Shown: one piece after another, positions 8,106-15,500 of the stretch | How the letters are laid out: each line of letters starts with the position of its first letter | Numbering within the stretch: position 1 is the first letter of the stretch | Source of the DNA: Lentisphaerota bacterium | GTDB taxonomy: Bacteria; Verrucomicrobiota; Kiritimatiellia; RFP12; UBA1067 | Length of the DNA: 27,748 nucleotides | Reading direction: 5' to 3' | Assembly: GCA_022839525.1 (NCBI GenBank) | Contig: JALHET010000020.1 | Location: 1 to 27,748 of the forward strand | Made by a program: the position numbers and the translations under genes | The notes under the pieces: model-generated | Seen by the model: the letters and a program-made list of their open reading frames with translations, nothing else | Database searches by the model: none | What the model was told of the DNA's origin: nothing

Positions 8106-10376
8106 TCAGAAAATTTCGATCTTTGCCGCGGCGAACGCACGGGTGATTTCCGTTTCGGACAAGTCCGATTCCCACGTCTTCATGTTCTCGGCCTCAAGCA
8201 CCGGCAACTCGTCGGGCAGGACGAGCCGAGCCTTGTCGGCGACATGCCAGTAGGTGACGACACGGCGGCCGTCCTTCTCGTGGACGAACGCGCGCACGGG
8301 CGTCCACCTGCCGCCGGCAACATCCAACTGGCGCCACTCGACGAGTTCGTAGCCGCCCTTGCCGTCCAGAAGGAGATGGAACTCCTTCGCGGGATTCTTG
8401 AGAAGCTCCTTCTGCTCGGGCGTCAGCCACCTGCGCGCGCGCACGTCCTCCCACCGGCGTATCGTCTCGAGAAGATCATCCATCCGCCGGTTTTTCTTCA
8501 TTCTGTCGAGCGACAACTGCATCGTGGCCGGACAATCGAAAGCCGCGGCCTTGCTCGTCCCGTATTCCCACATGTCCGGTTGCGTCCCCACAGTGCGGTT
8601 TCCGGGTCGGAAAAGACCCTCTTTCGCGGAAGGCGGCCCGTCGAGCTGCGCGGGCCAGCACCCCCACCATCCGAAGTCGACGCGCGTGAAGTCCTTCGCC
8701 AGTCGCTGCGCCGCGGCATGAGGGTACTCGATGATCTTCTGCTTGAAGATTTCCGGGCCAAACTTGTCGAAGGCATTCGCGCCGCTCTGGAAATGCCAGC
8801 CGAAATGGCTCTTGGCGCAACCCTCCGTGAAGAGCGGCGCCCTGCCCGCGCGCGCCGTGCAGGCGTTCACGCAGCGATACTGCGACAGCGAGATGTTGAC
8901 CGTGCAGGGCGGGTTCGCGTTCTCCGAACCGTCGAAATAGAGGAAATCGAAACCGCAGGCGTAGATGCCGGCGATTTTCTCGGCCACTTCGTCTTGCAAG
9001 GAAGAATCCTGGTCCACGTAGGTGCTGATCGCCGCGCATTCGCTCACGCCCAGCACACCGCCGATTTCCCCGAGCGGATGTGCCTTCGCGTAGGTGCCGA
9101 GGTGGCGGCGCTTCACGCCGGTGAATGCGTAGGGGCGCGTCGTGGTGTAGCCCGTGTACGTCATGAGTTCCGTGCCGAACTTCAAAATGCGGATTTTCGG
9201 ATGCATCGGCGCGGCGACGGGGTTCTCCTCGACGAAGACCTCGCACGGCTCTTCCGAGAGCGGCAGCGGTTTCGCAAGCGTGAAGTGCTTGACGAGCGCC
9301 AGCCGGTGGTCGGCCTCGGGCGTCACATAGGAACTCTTGAAGCCGATGAACGTCTGCAAGGTGTGCAGGCCGACCGAAATGCCCTCGTCGTGGAAGCGTT
9401 TCAAAGCCGCCGTGAGCTTTTCCGCATCCCAGCCATTATCGAAGGAATAATCGGGCAGCGTATTGTACGATTTGGCCTTGACGATGCCAGGAAAGTAGAC
9501 GAGCAACATGCGGAAGCCGCCCTTCTTCAGATAGGCGAGGAGCGTGTCGATGTTCTCGGGCTTGAAATCGCCGGAGGCCCAATAGAGCGAGGCGTTGAGG
9601 CGGCTGTCGCGGCGGCTTTGCACACCGCGCGGCAGACCGAGATCGCGCTCCACGGCATCGATCTGGTCTAGGAAGCGCTCCCTCTGCGATTCGACGGCGA
9701 GGACGGCGACGCCGTTCGTGATACCGTAGTCTTTGAGCGATTCAACGGTCAGCTTGTGGAAGCCCCAGCGCCTCTCGTTATCCACATCCATGTACGGCGT
9801 GCCGCCGATGACGCCGACGAAGGCATGGTCGTCCCACATCACGTTCAGCCAATCGCCGAAGTTCGCGCGATCCTTCACCGGCAACTGCAAGAGCCGGAAC
9901 GTATCGATCGGCGGCACATCCAGGTTCCAGTGATAGTACTGGTGCTCATCTGTCGTGTTGGATATGAGCCGCTCGGGCTTGAACGTCGCATACCCGGCCT
10001 CCGTCTCGGTCACGCGCACGGCGACCTGATAGGGCGCCGTCTCGAAGCCGATGAAAATGAGATCGCCCTCGCGCCTGACCCGGTTCGCCGGGTACGTCGT
10101 GCGCTTCGCCTGCTGCACGAGGCGGATCTCGTTGTTGAAGGGACGGATCTGCGTCGATGCGAAGACCGGAATCCCTTCGCGCGGTTCGAGCATCTCCTCG
10201 CCCGTCGCCTTCACGATCAGTGACTTGGCGGTGGCATCCGGATTGATGACGAGCTTGAACGCCTTCGTCTCGACCGTGACGGGTGTCGTCCCGTCGAAAG
10301 GCGTCTTCGGCATGTCCTCAGCGTACGCGGAAAATGCCACAATCGCTCCAAGCGCCCAATACAATCTGTCATTCAT
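8106..10376 (-). CDS. Secreted glycosidase-like protein (TIM barrel), paralogue of the 942-4151 product
   Basis: The product has 756 residues. The ATG at 10376 has GGAG seven nt upstream and gives the signal peptide MNDRLYWALGAIVAFSAYAE. Residues 30-200 look like a beta-sandwich and 255-580 like a (beta/alpha)8 barrel: LNASLYWASG, GGFRMLLVYFP, GISVGLHTLQTF, CGFDFLYFDGSEN (Asp482, nucleophile-like), APLFTEGC (Glu518) and RVDFGWWGCW. The inserted segment around 397-435 (LKFGTELMTYTGY, FTGVKRRHLGTYAKAH) closely matches the paralogue. It lacks the long C-terminal extension of the 1069-residue protein. Substrate unknown; fucosylated or uronic-acid glycans would suit the context. Lies between the M24 gene and the giant exported protein, all on the same strand. 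Confidence 0.75.
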   Translation of the reverse strand: MNDRLYWALGAIVAFSAYAEDMPKTPFDGTTPVTVETKAFKLVINPDATAKSLIVKATGEEMLEPREGIPVFASTQIRPFNNEIRLVQQAKRTTYPANRVRREGDLIFIGFETAPYQVAVRVTETEAGYATFKPERLISNTTDEHQYYHWNLDVPPIDTFRLLQLPVKDRANFGDWLNVMWDDHAFVGVIGGTPYMDVDNERRWGFHKLTVESLKDYGITNGVAVLAVESQRERFLDQIDAVERDLGLPRGVQSRRDSRLNASLYWASGDFKPENIDTLLAYLKKGGFRMLLVYFPGIVKAKSYNTLPDYSFDNGWDAEKLTAALKRFHDEGISVGLHTLQTFIGFKSSYVTPEADHRLALVKHFTLAKPLPLSEEPCEVFVEENPVAAPMHPKIRILKFGTELMTYTGYTTTRPYAFTGVKRRHLGTYAKAHPLGEIGGVLGVSECAAISTYVDQDSSLQDEVAEKIAGIYACGFDFLYFDGSENANPPCTVNISLSQYRCVNACTARAGRAPLFTEGCAKSHFGWHFQSGANAFDKFGPEIFKQKIIEYPHAAAQRLAKDFTRVDFGWWGCWPAQLDGPPSAKEGLFRPGNRTVGTQPDMWEYGTSKAAAFDCPATMQLSLDRMKKNRRMDDLLETIRRWEDVRARRWLTPEQKELLKNPAKEFHLLLDGKGGYELVEWRQLDVAGGRWTPVRAFVHEKDGRRVVTYWHVADKARLVLPDELPVLEAENMKTWESDLSETEITRAFAAAKIEIF

Positions 10377-10380
10377 CTGA

Positions 10381-10483
10381 TCACTCCGGTTTAACGTAGT
10401 AATACTCTCCAACAAGATTCTTGAACGGCAGGGTCGCAAAGATTTTTACGGGAAGGCGGCTCGTGGGGACACTCGCCCTCCAA
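10381..10483 (-). pseudogene. Orphan C-terminal tail of a lost gene (copy B)
   Basis: An open frame reading LPVKIFATLPFKNLVGEYYY then VKPE and a TGA at 10383-10381 matches the tail at 798-860. The stop is 4 nt before the ATG of the 8106-10376 gene, and the codons for KPE plus the stop form that gene's GGAGTGAT ribosome site. No gene body precedes it: the M24 gene ends 42 nt upstream in the transcription direction. It is a leftover of a gene deleted at this point; homology of the two tails is clear over about 19 codons. Confidence 0.6.
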
Positions 10484-10525
10484 ATCATGTTAATCATTTG
10501 TCACTCTTCACTTTTTTAAAGCCGC

Positions 10526-11698
10526 TCACAGCGACTTCGAGAAGTACGCGTCCATCTTCGGAGACATCGGCTTGCAGCCGTTCTCCGTGATAATGTAGCC
10601 GGTCTCGATGCGCGCGCCGTTGAACTTTGGATGCCCGAAGAAGCTGACGTCGACCATGACGGTCATGCCGGGGGCAAGCACGTCTTCAGAGTTCGGCCCG
10701 TAAAAGGGCGCCTCCGCCTCCATCAGGCCGATCGTGTGGGCGAACGGGCAGACGAGGTATTTGAAGAGGCCGTGCTTCTTGAAGTACTCGCGGCCGGGCA
10801 CGTCGATCTCCTTGCCGGAGACGCCGGGCTTGAGCATGCCCTTCGTGAGCCACATCACCTCACGGAGGTGGTTCATGCACTCCTTCTGGTCCTGAGTGAA
10901 GACGCCGTTCACGGGGAGCGTGTCGCCGAAGGTTCCCGCGTAGCCGTTGAAACGCGGCGCGATACCGATCATCACAAGTTCGCCGCCCTTCATCTCCTTG
11001 TTCGTCGCCGTCGGCACAACCGCATTCGCGCGCACGCCCGAGCCGACGATGGTGGAGTACGCGAAGTTCGTCGCGCCGTTCGCGCGGCAGACCGCCTCGC
11101 CCGCGGCGGCGACTTCGTATTCGAACACGCCCGGCTTGATTTTCGCCTTCATCGCGTCATACGCGAGGTCGCAAAGACCGACGGCCTTGAGCATGTTCTC
11201 GCGCTCCCACTCGCTCTTGAAGGCGCGCAGCGCCTCGTAGTCGGCGGTGATGTCCACAAGTTCGACGCCCGCGAACCCCTTCTGGAAGTCGAGGTAGACC
11301 TGATGCGGAATCGTGTTCGTGCCGACGAGCCCGATGCGTTTCAAAGGCATGCCCGCGGCGGACATTTCTTTATAAAGATCCTCGAACCCGATGATCTGCG
11401 CGTTCGGATACTCCTCTCCCGGCACCATGAACACCGGGAAGCAGCGGATCTTCTTGATCGCCGAACTCTGGATCGCGAACGGCTCGGACTCGGGGCCGCC
11501 GAGGAGCCACGGCTCGCCCTTCGCGGGAACGAACACGGCCCCCTTCTCGAACTGCCCGCACCAGCCGGTCAGGTACCAGCCGTTGGCGATGTTGAGCTCG
11601 TCGAAGTAGACAAGCGCCGCATCGAGGTTCTTTTTCTCAAGAATCGCCTGCACCGCGGCGATCCGCCTGTTGGACTCTTCTTTGTTGTAATATGACAT
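10526..11698 (-). CDS. M24-family (aminopeptidase P / creatinase-fold) protein with altered metal site
   Basis: The product has 390 residues, the usual length for two-domain M24 proteins, with no signal peptide, so cytoplasmic. The creatinase-like N-domain covers about 1-150 and the pita-bread domain about 160-390 (SGVRANAVVPTATNKEMKGG, HTIGLMEAEAPFYG, GMTVMVDVSFFGH, RIETGYIITENG). Of the five residues that bind the metal pair in true aminopeptidases, the two Asp align to Gly245 and Thr256 and the first Glu to Asp350. His321 and Glu365 remain. This resembles metal-independent creatinases, so peptidase activity is doubtful; C-N hydrolysis of another substrate is possible. It has its own promoter and operator (11729-11796) and an AAGGAG site at 11708-11703. 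It heads the minus-strand glycan operon. Confidence 0.85.
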   Translation of the reverse strand: MSYYNKEESNRRIAAVQAILEKKNLDAALVYFDELNIANGWYLTGWCGQFEKGAVFVPAKGEPWLLGGPESEPFAIQSSAIKKIRCFPVFMVPGEEYPNAQIIGFEDLYKEMSAAGMPLKRIGLVGTNTIPHQVYLDFQKGFAGVELVDITADYEALRAFKSEWERENMLKAVGLCDLAYDAMKAKIKPGVFEYEVAAAGEAVCRANGATNFAYSTIVGSGVRANAVVPTATNKEMKGGELVMIGIAPRFNGYAGTFGDTLPVNGVFTQDQKECMNHLREVMWLTKGMLKPGVSGKEIDVPGREYFKKHGLFKYLVCPFAHTIGLMEAEAPFYGPNSEDVLAPGMTVMVDVSFFGHPKFNGARIETGYIITENGCKPMSPKMDAYFSKSL

Positions 11699-11728
11699 TT
11701 CAGCTCCTTAACCCATTTAATGGCATTC

Positions 11729-11757
11729 ATCATATATCAGACACCCTTCAAGCTCAA
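11729..11757 (-). promoter_or_regulatory. Predicted promoter of the M24 gene
   Basis: On the minus strand TTGAGC (11757-11752) and TATGAT (11734-11729) are separated by exactly 17 nt. The expected start point is about 25 nt before the AAGGAG site and ATG at 11698. It lies directly downstream of the paired direct repeat at 11760-11796, an arrangement expected for an activator touching RNA polymerase at the -35 box. Confidence 0.6.
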
Positions 11758-11759
11758 TT

Positions 11760-11796
11760 GAACTTCTTGCAACTTATAGTGAACTTTCAGCAACTC
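11760..11796 (-). promoter_or_regulatory. Candidate XylR/AraC-type operator: two 16-bp direct half-sites, 21-bp period
   Basis: Plus-strand GAACTTcttGCAACTt (11760-11775) and GAACTTtcaGCAACTc (11781-11796) are direct repeats with a 21-bp period, two helical turns. Known AraC and XylR activator sites are paired direct repeats with this spacing next to the -35 box. A XylR/AraC-type regulator is encoded at 15501-16653, and the corresponding region in front of it keeps a single related half-site (15453-15468, GAACTCtcaGCAATAC). Binding is inferred, not shown. Confidence 0.6.
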
Positions 11797-11831
11797 TCAA
11801 AGATTATTTTATTGAGGTATACTTCCAATCC

Positions 11832-11861
11832 GTGCAAAAGCCTTCGATTATCCGGTACTGA
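11832..11861 (+). pseudogene. Nine-codon stub of a XylR-type regulator gene
   Basis: GTG at 11832 opens a frame reading VQKPSIIRY and then a stop. It matches the start of the regulator at 15501 (MQKSSIIRFGV). The upstream 50 nt also match the regulator's upstream region. Homology stops at about 11857, so this is the left break point of a duplicated promoter region rather than a gene. Confidence 0.75.
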
Positions 11862-12080
11862 TCATCAACGTGTACGACGACAAGCCGCGTCCTGGTTTCG
11901 CCATCTAACCGCAGACGCTTCCCGCACGCCCTACAGATGCCGATCTTACCGCATTCGCCGACAAGACATTCACACTTTGTGTTCGAGTTTCGGATTGACG
12001 CCGGGCTTGCGTCCGAGGAAGTCCGTCACTCGGCCGCCTGAGAAAACACCTTTAGAAGTGTCTTACGGCTTGATAAGCAC
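11862..12080. other. Intergenic stretch with a short Cys-rich open frame on the minus strand, no gene called
   Basis: The region between the duplicated promoter and the fucosidase terminator holds no convincing gene. On the minus strand a frame without start codon (about 12025 down to 11840) encodes CECLVGECGKIGICRACGKR, with a Cys-X4-Cys-X5-Cys-X2-Cys spacing like a zinc ribbon, followed by LVVVHVDDQYRI. It could be the remains of a small zinc-binding protein or chance. Family not recognised. Confidence 0.3.
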
Positions 12081-12081
12081 A

Positions 12082-12127
12082 ATAAAAAACAACCCTCACC
12101 CCTCGCCCTCCGGGAGAGGGGTGAGGG
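12082..12127 (-). terminator. Intrinsic terminator of the Gfo/Idh/MocA-fucosidase transcript
   Basis: A perfect 12-bp inverted repeat, CCCTCACCCCTC (12093-12104) and GAGGGGTGAGGG (12116-12127), encloses an 11-nt loop. On the minus strand it is followed at once by TTGTTTTTTATTG. This is a strong rho-independent terminator 76 nt beyond the fucosidase stop. A second small hairpin, GCGGGC-ttt-GCCCGC, lies at 12136-12150 between the stop and the main stem. Confidence 0.85.
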
Positions 12128-12202
12128 TGGGGGTTGCGGGCTTTGCCCGCGTTAGATCATTTCCGCATCTCGATACGTATGTTCAGGTCAAAGGCCTGAC
12201 AA

Positions 12203-13621
12203 TCATTTCTTCAGAAAGATCTCAACGACGGGAATCTCGACATTCGGCTTTTTCATCGGCAGAATAAGATTGTCGCACACGCCGAGATCGCCACTCTGTG
12301 AATGGGCGCGCGTCGAGCTGCGGCGGATCTTTAGCTCCGAACCGTCATGCAGGAACTGCGCGTATTCGACTTTGTCCGCGAAGTCGAACGGCAGGTAGCC
12401 CATCGGATAGTTGACGAGGTGGATGTAGAGCCGGTTTGTTTCGGGATTATAGGTGAGCAGCGAATCGACCGGCTTCTTGAACGCATCCGGAGCCGCCGTG
12501 CAACCATAGACCGCACGGCTGTTCACACGCATCCACGCGCCGATTGCATCGAGACACTCACATGCGCGATAATCAAACGCTCCGCGGGCGGTCGGGCCAA
12601 CGTTGAGGATGAGATTGCCGCCGAATGAAACCGCGTTGACCAGAAGTTCGATCAGTTGGTGCGGGCTCTTCCAGGTCTCCTCGTCGCGGTAGTAGCCCCA
12701 CGAACCGGAGAACGTCTGGCACGTCTCCCACGGCGCCTTCCGTCCATCCACCTGCGGCCACTGCGTGACGCGGCACTGTTCAGGCGTGACGAAGTCCCAT
12801 CCGTCCTCGGTGTCCATGAGATCAAGGCGGCTGTCGACGAGGATGTCGGGCTGGAGGGCGCGCGTCAGCTTCATAAGTTCTACCGACTCCCAATGCCTCC
12901 AGTTCTTGCCGTATTTCGCCTTCACCGTGTAGTCATACCAGATGATGTCGATTTTGCCGTATCCGGAAAGGAGTTCCTTCACCTGCGCGTACATGTAGTC
13001 GCGGTAGCGGTTCCAGTCCCGGCCCGCGTTCAGTTTCTCGTAGATTTCGTCCGTGAACTTGTCATCCGAAGGCCGGAGCGGATGCGTCGCATCGATAAGA
13101 TAGTCGGGATGGTGCCAATCCTTGATCGAGAAGTAGAAGCCGACGCGAAGCCCTTCCGCACGCGCCGCTTCGACATACTCGCGCACGAGATCACGCTTGA
13201 ACGCTGTGTTGGTGATCTTGTAATCGGTCGTCTTCGTGTCCCACATGCAGAACCCTTCATGATGCTTCGCCGTCAGAACCATGTATTTCATTCCGGCCTG
13301 CTTCGCGCGCCGCGCCCAGTCCCGCGCGTCGAAGAGATCAGGATTGAATTGCGGCAGATATCGCTTCGCATAAACGTCGGGCGCGATCCGTTCCTTCGAC
13401 TGAACCCACTCATGCCGCGCCGGCGACGCATAGAGACCGAAGTGAATGAACATGCCGAAACGGCTTTGCGTCCACCAAGCCCGTCGGGCGTCTCGCTGCG
13501 CGGCGGAGATCTCGGGGAAGATCTGACGCGGAGGCGTTGGCCGGTCGTTTAGCGCGTCAAAGGCTGAAGCCGTCAGAATCACCACAGACGCCACAGCCGT
13601 TAGAATCGTTTTCTTTGTCAT
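12203..13621 (-). CDS. Secreted GH29 alpha-L-fucosidase
   Basis: The product has 472 residues with a signal peptide (ILTAVASVVILTASAFD). The GH29 barrel is plain: RFGMFIHFGLYASPARHEW, KQAGMKYMVLTAKHHEGF, WDTKTTDYKI, RVGFYFSIKDWHHPDY, and KIDIIWYDY with the nucleophile Asp at about 230. SFGGNLILNVGPTARGAF closes the catalytic domain near 350, and a beta-sandwich follows. GH29 enzymes release alpha-L-fucose from glycans by a retaining mechanism and act outside the inner membrane here. The ATG at 13621 has an AAGGAAA site. It follows the oxidoreductase and a 27-codon ORF on the same strand and ends before a strong terminator. Linkage preference cannot be read from the sequence. Confidence 0.93.
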   Translation of the reverse strand: MTKKTILTAVASVVILTASAFDALNDRPTPPRQIFPEISAAQRDARRAWWTQSRFGMFIHFGLYASPARHEWVQSKERIAPDVYAKRYLPQFNPDLFDARDWARRAKQAGMKYMVLTAKHHEGFCMWDTKTTDYKITNTAFKRDLVREYVEAARAEGLRVGFYFSIKDWHHPDYLIDATHPLRPSDDKFTDEIYEKLNAGRDWNRYRDYMYAQVKELLSGYGKIDIIWYDYTVKAKYGKNWRHWESVELMKLTRALQPDILVDSRLDLMDTEDGWDFVTPEQCRVTQWPQVDGRKAPWETCQTFSGSWGYYRDEETWKSPHQLIELLVNAVSFGGNLILNVGPTARGAFDYRACECLDAIGAWMRVNSRAVYGCTAAPDAFKKPVDSLLTYNPETNRLYIHLVNYPMGYLPFDFADKVEYAQFLHDGSELKIRRSSTRAHSQSGDLGVCDNLILPMKKPNVEIPVVEIFLKK

Positions 13622-13657
13622 GTGTTTCCTTTCCCTTTCGATGAAAAACCAATACCA

Positions 13658-13741
13658 TCACTTCTCAATCAGCGTCAAGAACATGTTCCTGAACACGGCC
13701 AGAGCCACAGCAAGTGTCGAAATTTTGACCAACTTGTTCAT
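13658..13741 (-). CDS. 27-codon ORF with signal-peptide-like sequence, possible remnant
   Basis: The frame encodes MNKLVKISTLAVALAVFRNM and FLTLIEK. A strong GGAAAGGAAGGAAG ribosome site directly precedes the ATG. It sits between the oxidoreductase (stop 26 nt before) and the fucosidase, in operon spacing. The first 16 residues look like a secretion signal that then stops abruptly, so this may be the 5' end of a deleted exported-protein gene; a genuine membrane micropeptide is the alternative. Confidence 0.4.
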   Translation of the reverse strand: MNKLVKISTLAVALAVFRNMFLTLIEK

Positions 13742-13766
13742 CTTCCTTCCTTTCCTTGCCCGTTTC

Positions 13767-15236
13767 TCAGGCACCCAATTCCCATCCGTTGTGATACTCG
13801 GCAGAGAGGAAGCGGTTCGCCTCGTCGGCATAGGCACCGATGAATGTCTCGGACTTCGGATCCCACTTGAGGGACGAAAGCTGCATCCGCGCGCAGATGT
13901 TGGCGATGTGTGCCATCGAAATCGTGCGGTGTCCCATCTCGCAGGTCGAGGCCACGTCCTGGCTGCCGGCCAGGACACCGTCCAGAAAGTCGGACTCGTG
14001 AAACTTCGAGCCGTCGCGCTCGGCCGGGGGACGGTGAAGCTTGATGTCCTTGTCGGTGAGATCGGACTCCTTGAAATTCTTGAGGCATTCCGGCACCTTG
14101 CCCTTTCCGGCGTAGCTGCCGACATCGCCCTTCTCGCAGTGGAAGATCGTCTGGCGCGGCCATCCGTTCTCCACGTCGATCTTGCGCACGTGGCACCTGA
14201 CGCCATTCGCAAAAACAAAGTCGAACTTGAATTCGCTCGGCCACGAGAAAACGTCGCGATCCGTTCCGGTCGCGTAATCGGTCTCCATGTTCTCGACCGC
14301 CACCGGCCCTGTGAACTGGGTGCCGAGGCCGCGGTTGAGCTGGTCGAATTCGTGCGCGCCGAAATCGGGGATCATGCCGCCGCCGTAGCGGCTGTTGAAG
14401 CGCCAGCAGGTCGGATCATGAATCGAAGGGATGTAGGCGTTGTCCTCCCAGTGACGGGCAGGGCCCTGCCACATGTTCCAGCCTGCCCCGGAGAAATAGG
14501 CCGGACGCGGCAGTCGCGCCGCAGAACGGCCGTGACCCGCCCAGTGGTCGCAGGCCGGGATGCAGATCGTCGCGCCCTTCACCTTGCCGGCGTATCCGTT
14601 AAGGACAATCTCCTGGGTGAGGCGGTACGCGGGGTTCGTCGAGCCCTGGTTGCCGACCTGGAACGTGACGCCCGTCTCCTTCGCGACGCGCACCATCGCC
14701 TGGCCTTCGGCCAGCGACAGTGTCATCGGCTTTTGGCAGAAGACGTGCTTGCCGGCCTTCATCGCGGCGATGGACATGATCGCATGCCAGTGGTCCGGCG
14801 TGCAGATGCAGACGGCGTCAATCGTCGGGTCATCGATGATCGCGCGCCAGTCGAACACGACCTTACAGGCCTTGTCGCCGTAATGGGCGTTGACCGCATC
14901 GCGCAGAACGCGCCAGCCGCAGACGTCCCGGCGGTAGCTGCCGTCCGGCCAGGCGAAACCCTCGGCTCCGAAGCTCGAGTTGCGGCCACCGTAGAAGTAG
15001 TCCGGCGCGATCTCCACGACGTCACAGACGGTCGTCACGCGGCAGCGCGGATCCTGCAGGAAGCCCGGCGCGTTCGTGGCGCGCGCGATAAGTCCGCAAC
15101 CGATGATCGCCACGTTGACCTTCGCGCTCGCCGCGATCCTGCGCGGCCCGCACGTGCCGGAACAGCAGCCGTTGATGAAGAACGACGCGCCGGCAAAGGA
15201 CGCCGTTACGAAAAAATCACGTCTTGAGATACTCAT
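13767..15236 (-). CDS. Tat-exported Gfo/Idh/MocA-family oxidoreductase
   Basis: The product has 489 residues. The N-terminus SRRDFFVTASFAGASFFING is followed by Cys: a twin-arginine signal with a lipobox-like end, so probably an exported lipoprotein folded with its cofactor before export. The Rossmann fold starts at KVNVAIIGCGLIARAT (GxGxxA). The family's conserved Lys motif reads FCQKPMT instead of the common EKP, a variant seen in exported members of planctomycetes and relatives. The C-domain contains GGGMIPDFGAHEFDQLNRGL and IDVENGWPRQTIFHC. Such enzymes oxidise or reduce sugars using tightly bound NAD(P); some make 3-keto-glycosides for DUF1080 proteins (one at 1-456). AAGGAAAC precedes the ATG. 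Substrate unknown. Confidence 0.9.
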   Translation of the reverse strand: MSISRRDFFVTASFAGASFFINGCCSGTCGPRRIAASAKVNVAIIGCGLIARATNAPGFLQDPRCRVTTVCDVVEIAPDYFYGGRNSSFGAEGFAWPDGSYRRDVCGWRVLRDAVNAHYGDKACKVVFDWRAIIDDPTIDAVCICTPDHWHAIMSIAAMKAGKHVFCQKPMTLSLAEGQAMVRVAKETGVTFQVGNQGSTNPAYRLTQEIVLNGYAGKVKGATICIPACDHWAGHGRSAARLPRPAYFSGAGWNMWQGPARHWEDNAYIPSIHDPTCWRFNSRYGGGMIPDFGAHEFDQLNRGLGTQFTGPVAVENMETDYATGTDRDVFSWPSEFKFDFVFANGVRCHVRKIDVENGWPRQTIFHCEKGDVGSYAGKGKVPECLKNFKESDLTDKDIKLHRPPAERDGSKFHESDFLDGVLAGSQDVASTCEMGHRTISMAHIANICARMQLSSLKWDPKSETFIGAYADEANRFLSAEYHNGWELGA

Positions 15237-15337
15237 GTTCGTTTCCTTGGGCTATGCGTTCAATCCCCTCCCCCAGCCAGCAGCCAGTGCAACACCGGCC
15301 ACCGGCAGGCGGGTGCGCGAGTCCTTCAGGTGATAAA

Positions 15338-15438
15338 CCGGTGTTAGTTTGGCATGAGGGCGGGATATAGACAAGGGGAAACAGGCTCATCCATGCGGCG
15401 ATCCGCGTGTTGGACTCTTCTTTCTTGTAATCTGGCAT
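15338..15438 (-). pseudogene. 5' stub of a second M24-type gene
   Basis: ATG at 15438 opens MPDYKKEESNTRIAAWMS, matching MSYYNKEESNRRIAAVQA of the M24 protein at 10526-11698, with the same AGGAGCTGAA ribosome site. Nucleotide homology (15394-15448 against 11654-11708, 4 differences in about 55 bases) ends at about 15393; the frame beyond is unrelated, so the feature's lower coordinate is approximate. The region 15237-15390 between it and the oxidoreductase start has no gene. It carries one perfect inverted repeat, AACACCGG (15291-15298) / CCGGTGTT (15338-15345), of unknown role. Confidence 0.7.
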
Positions 15439-15500
15439 TTCAGCTCCTATAGTGAACTCTCAGCAATACTCAAAGACATATTATGGTATCCTTTCAATCC

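Noticed and set aside
7779..9671. 630-codon plus-strand open frame
   Set aside because: Antisense to the secreted barrel protein and the exported-protein start; no recognisable motif; typical third-position GC shadow.
10454..10483. GC-rich sequence GGCTCGTGGGGACACTCGCC as a dispersed repeat
   Set aside because: It resembles intergenic repeats of related bacteria but no second copy is in the window, so it was not called.
12089..12150. GC-rich palindrome as an insertion element or REP
   Set aside because: The position after the fucosidase stop and the T-rich run on the minus strand explain it as an intrinsic terminator.
13620..15227. 535-codon plus-strand open frame
   Set aside because: Antisense to the clearly identified Gfo/Idh/MocA gene; low-complexity Arg/Ala/His text.
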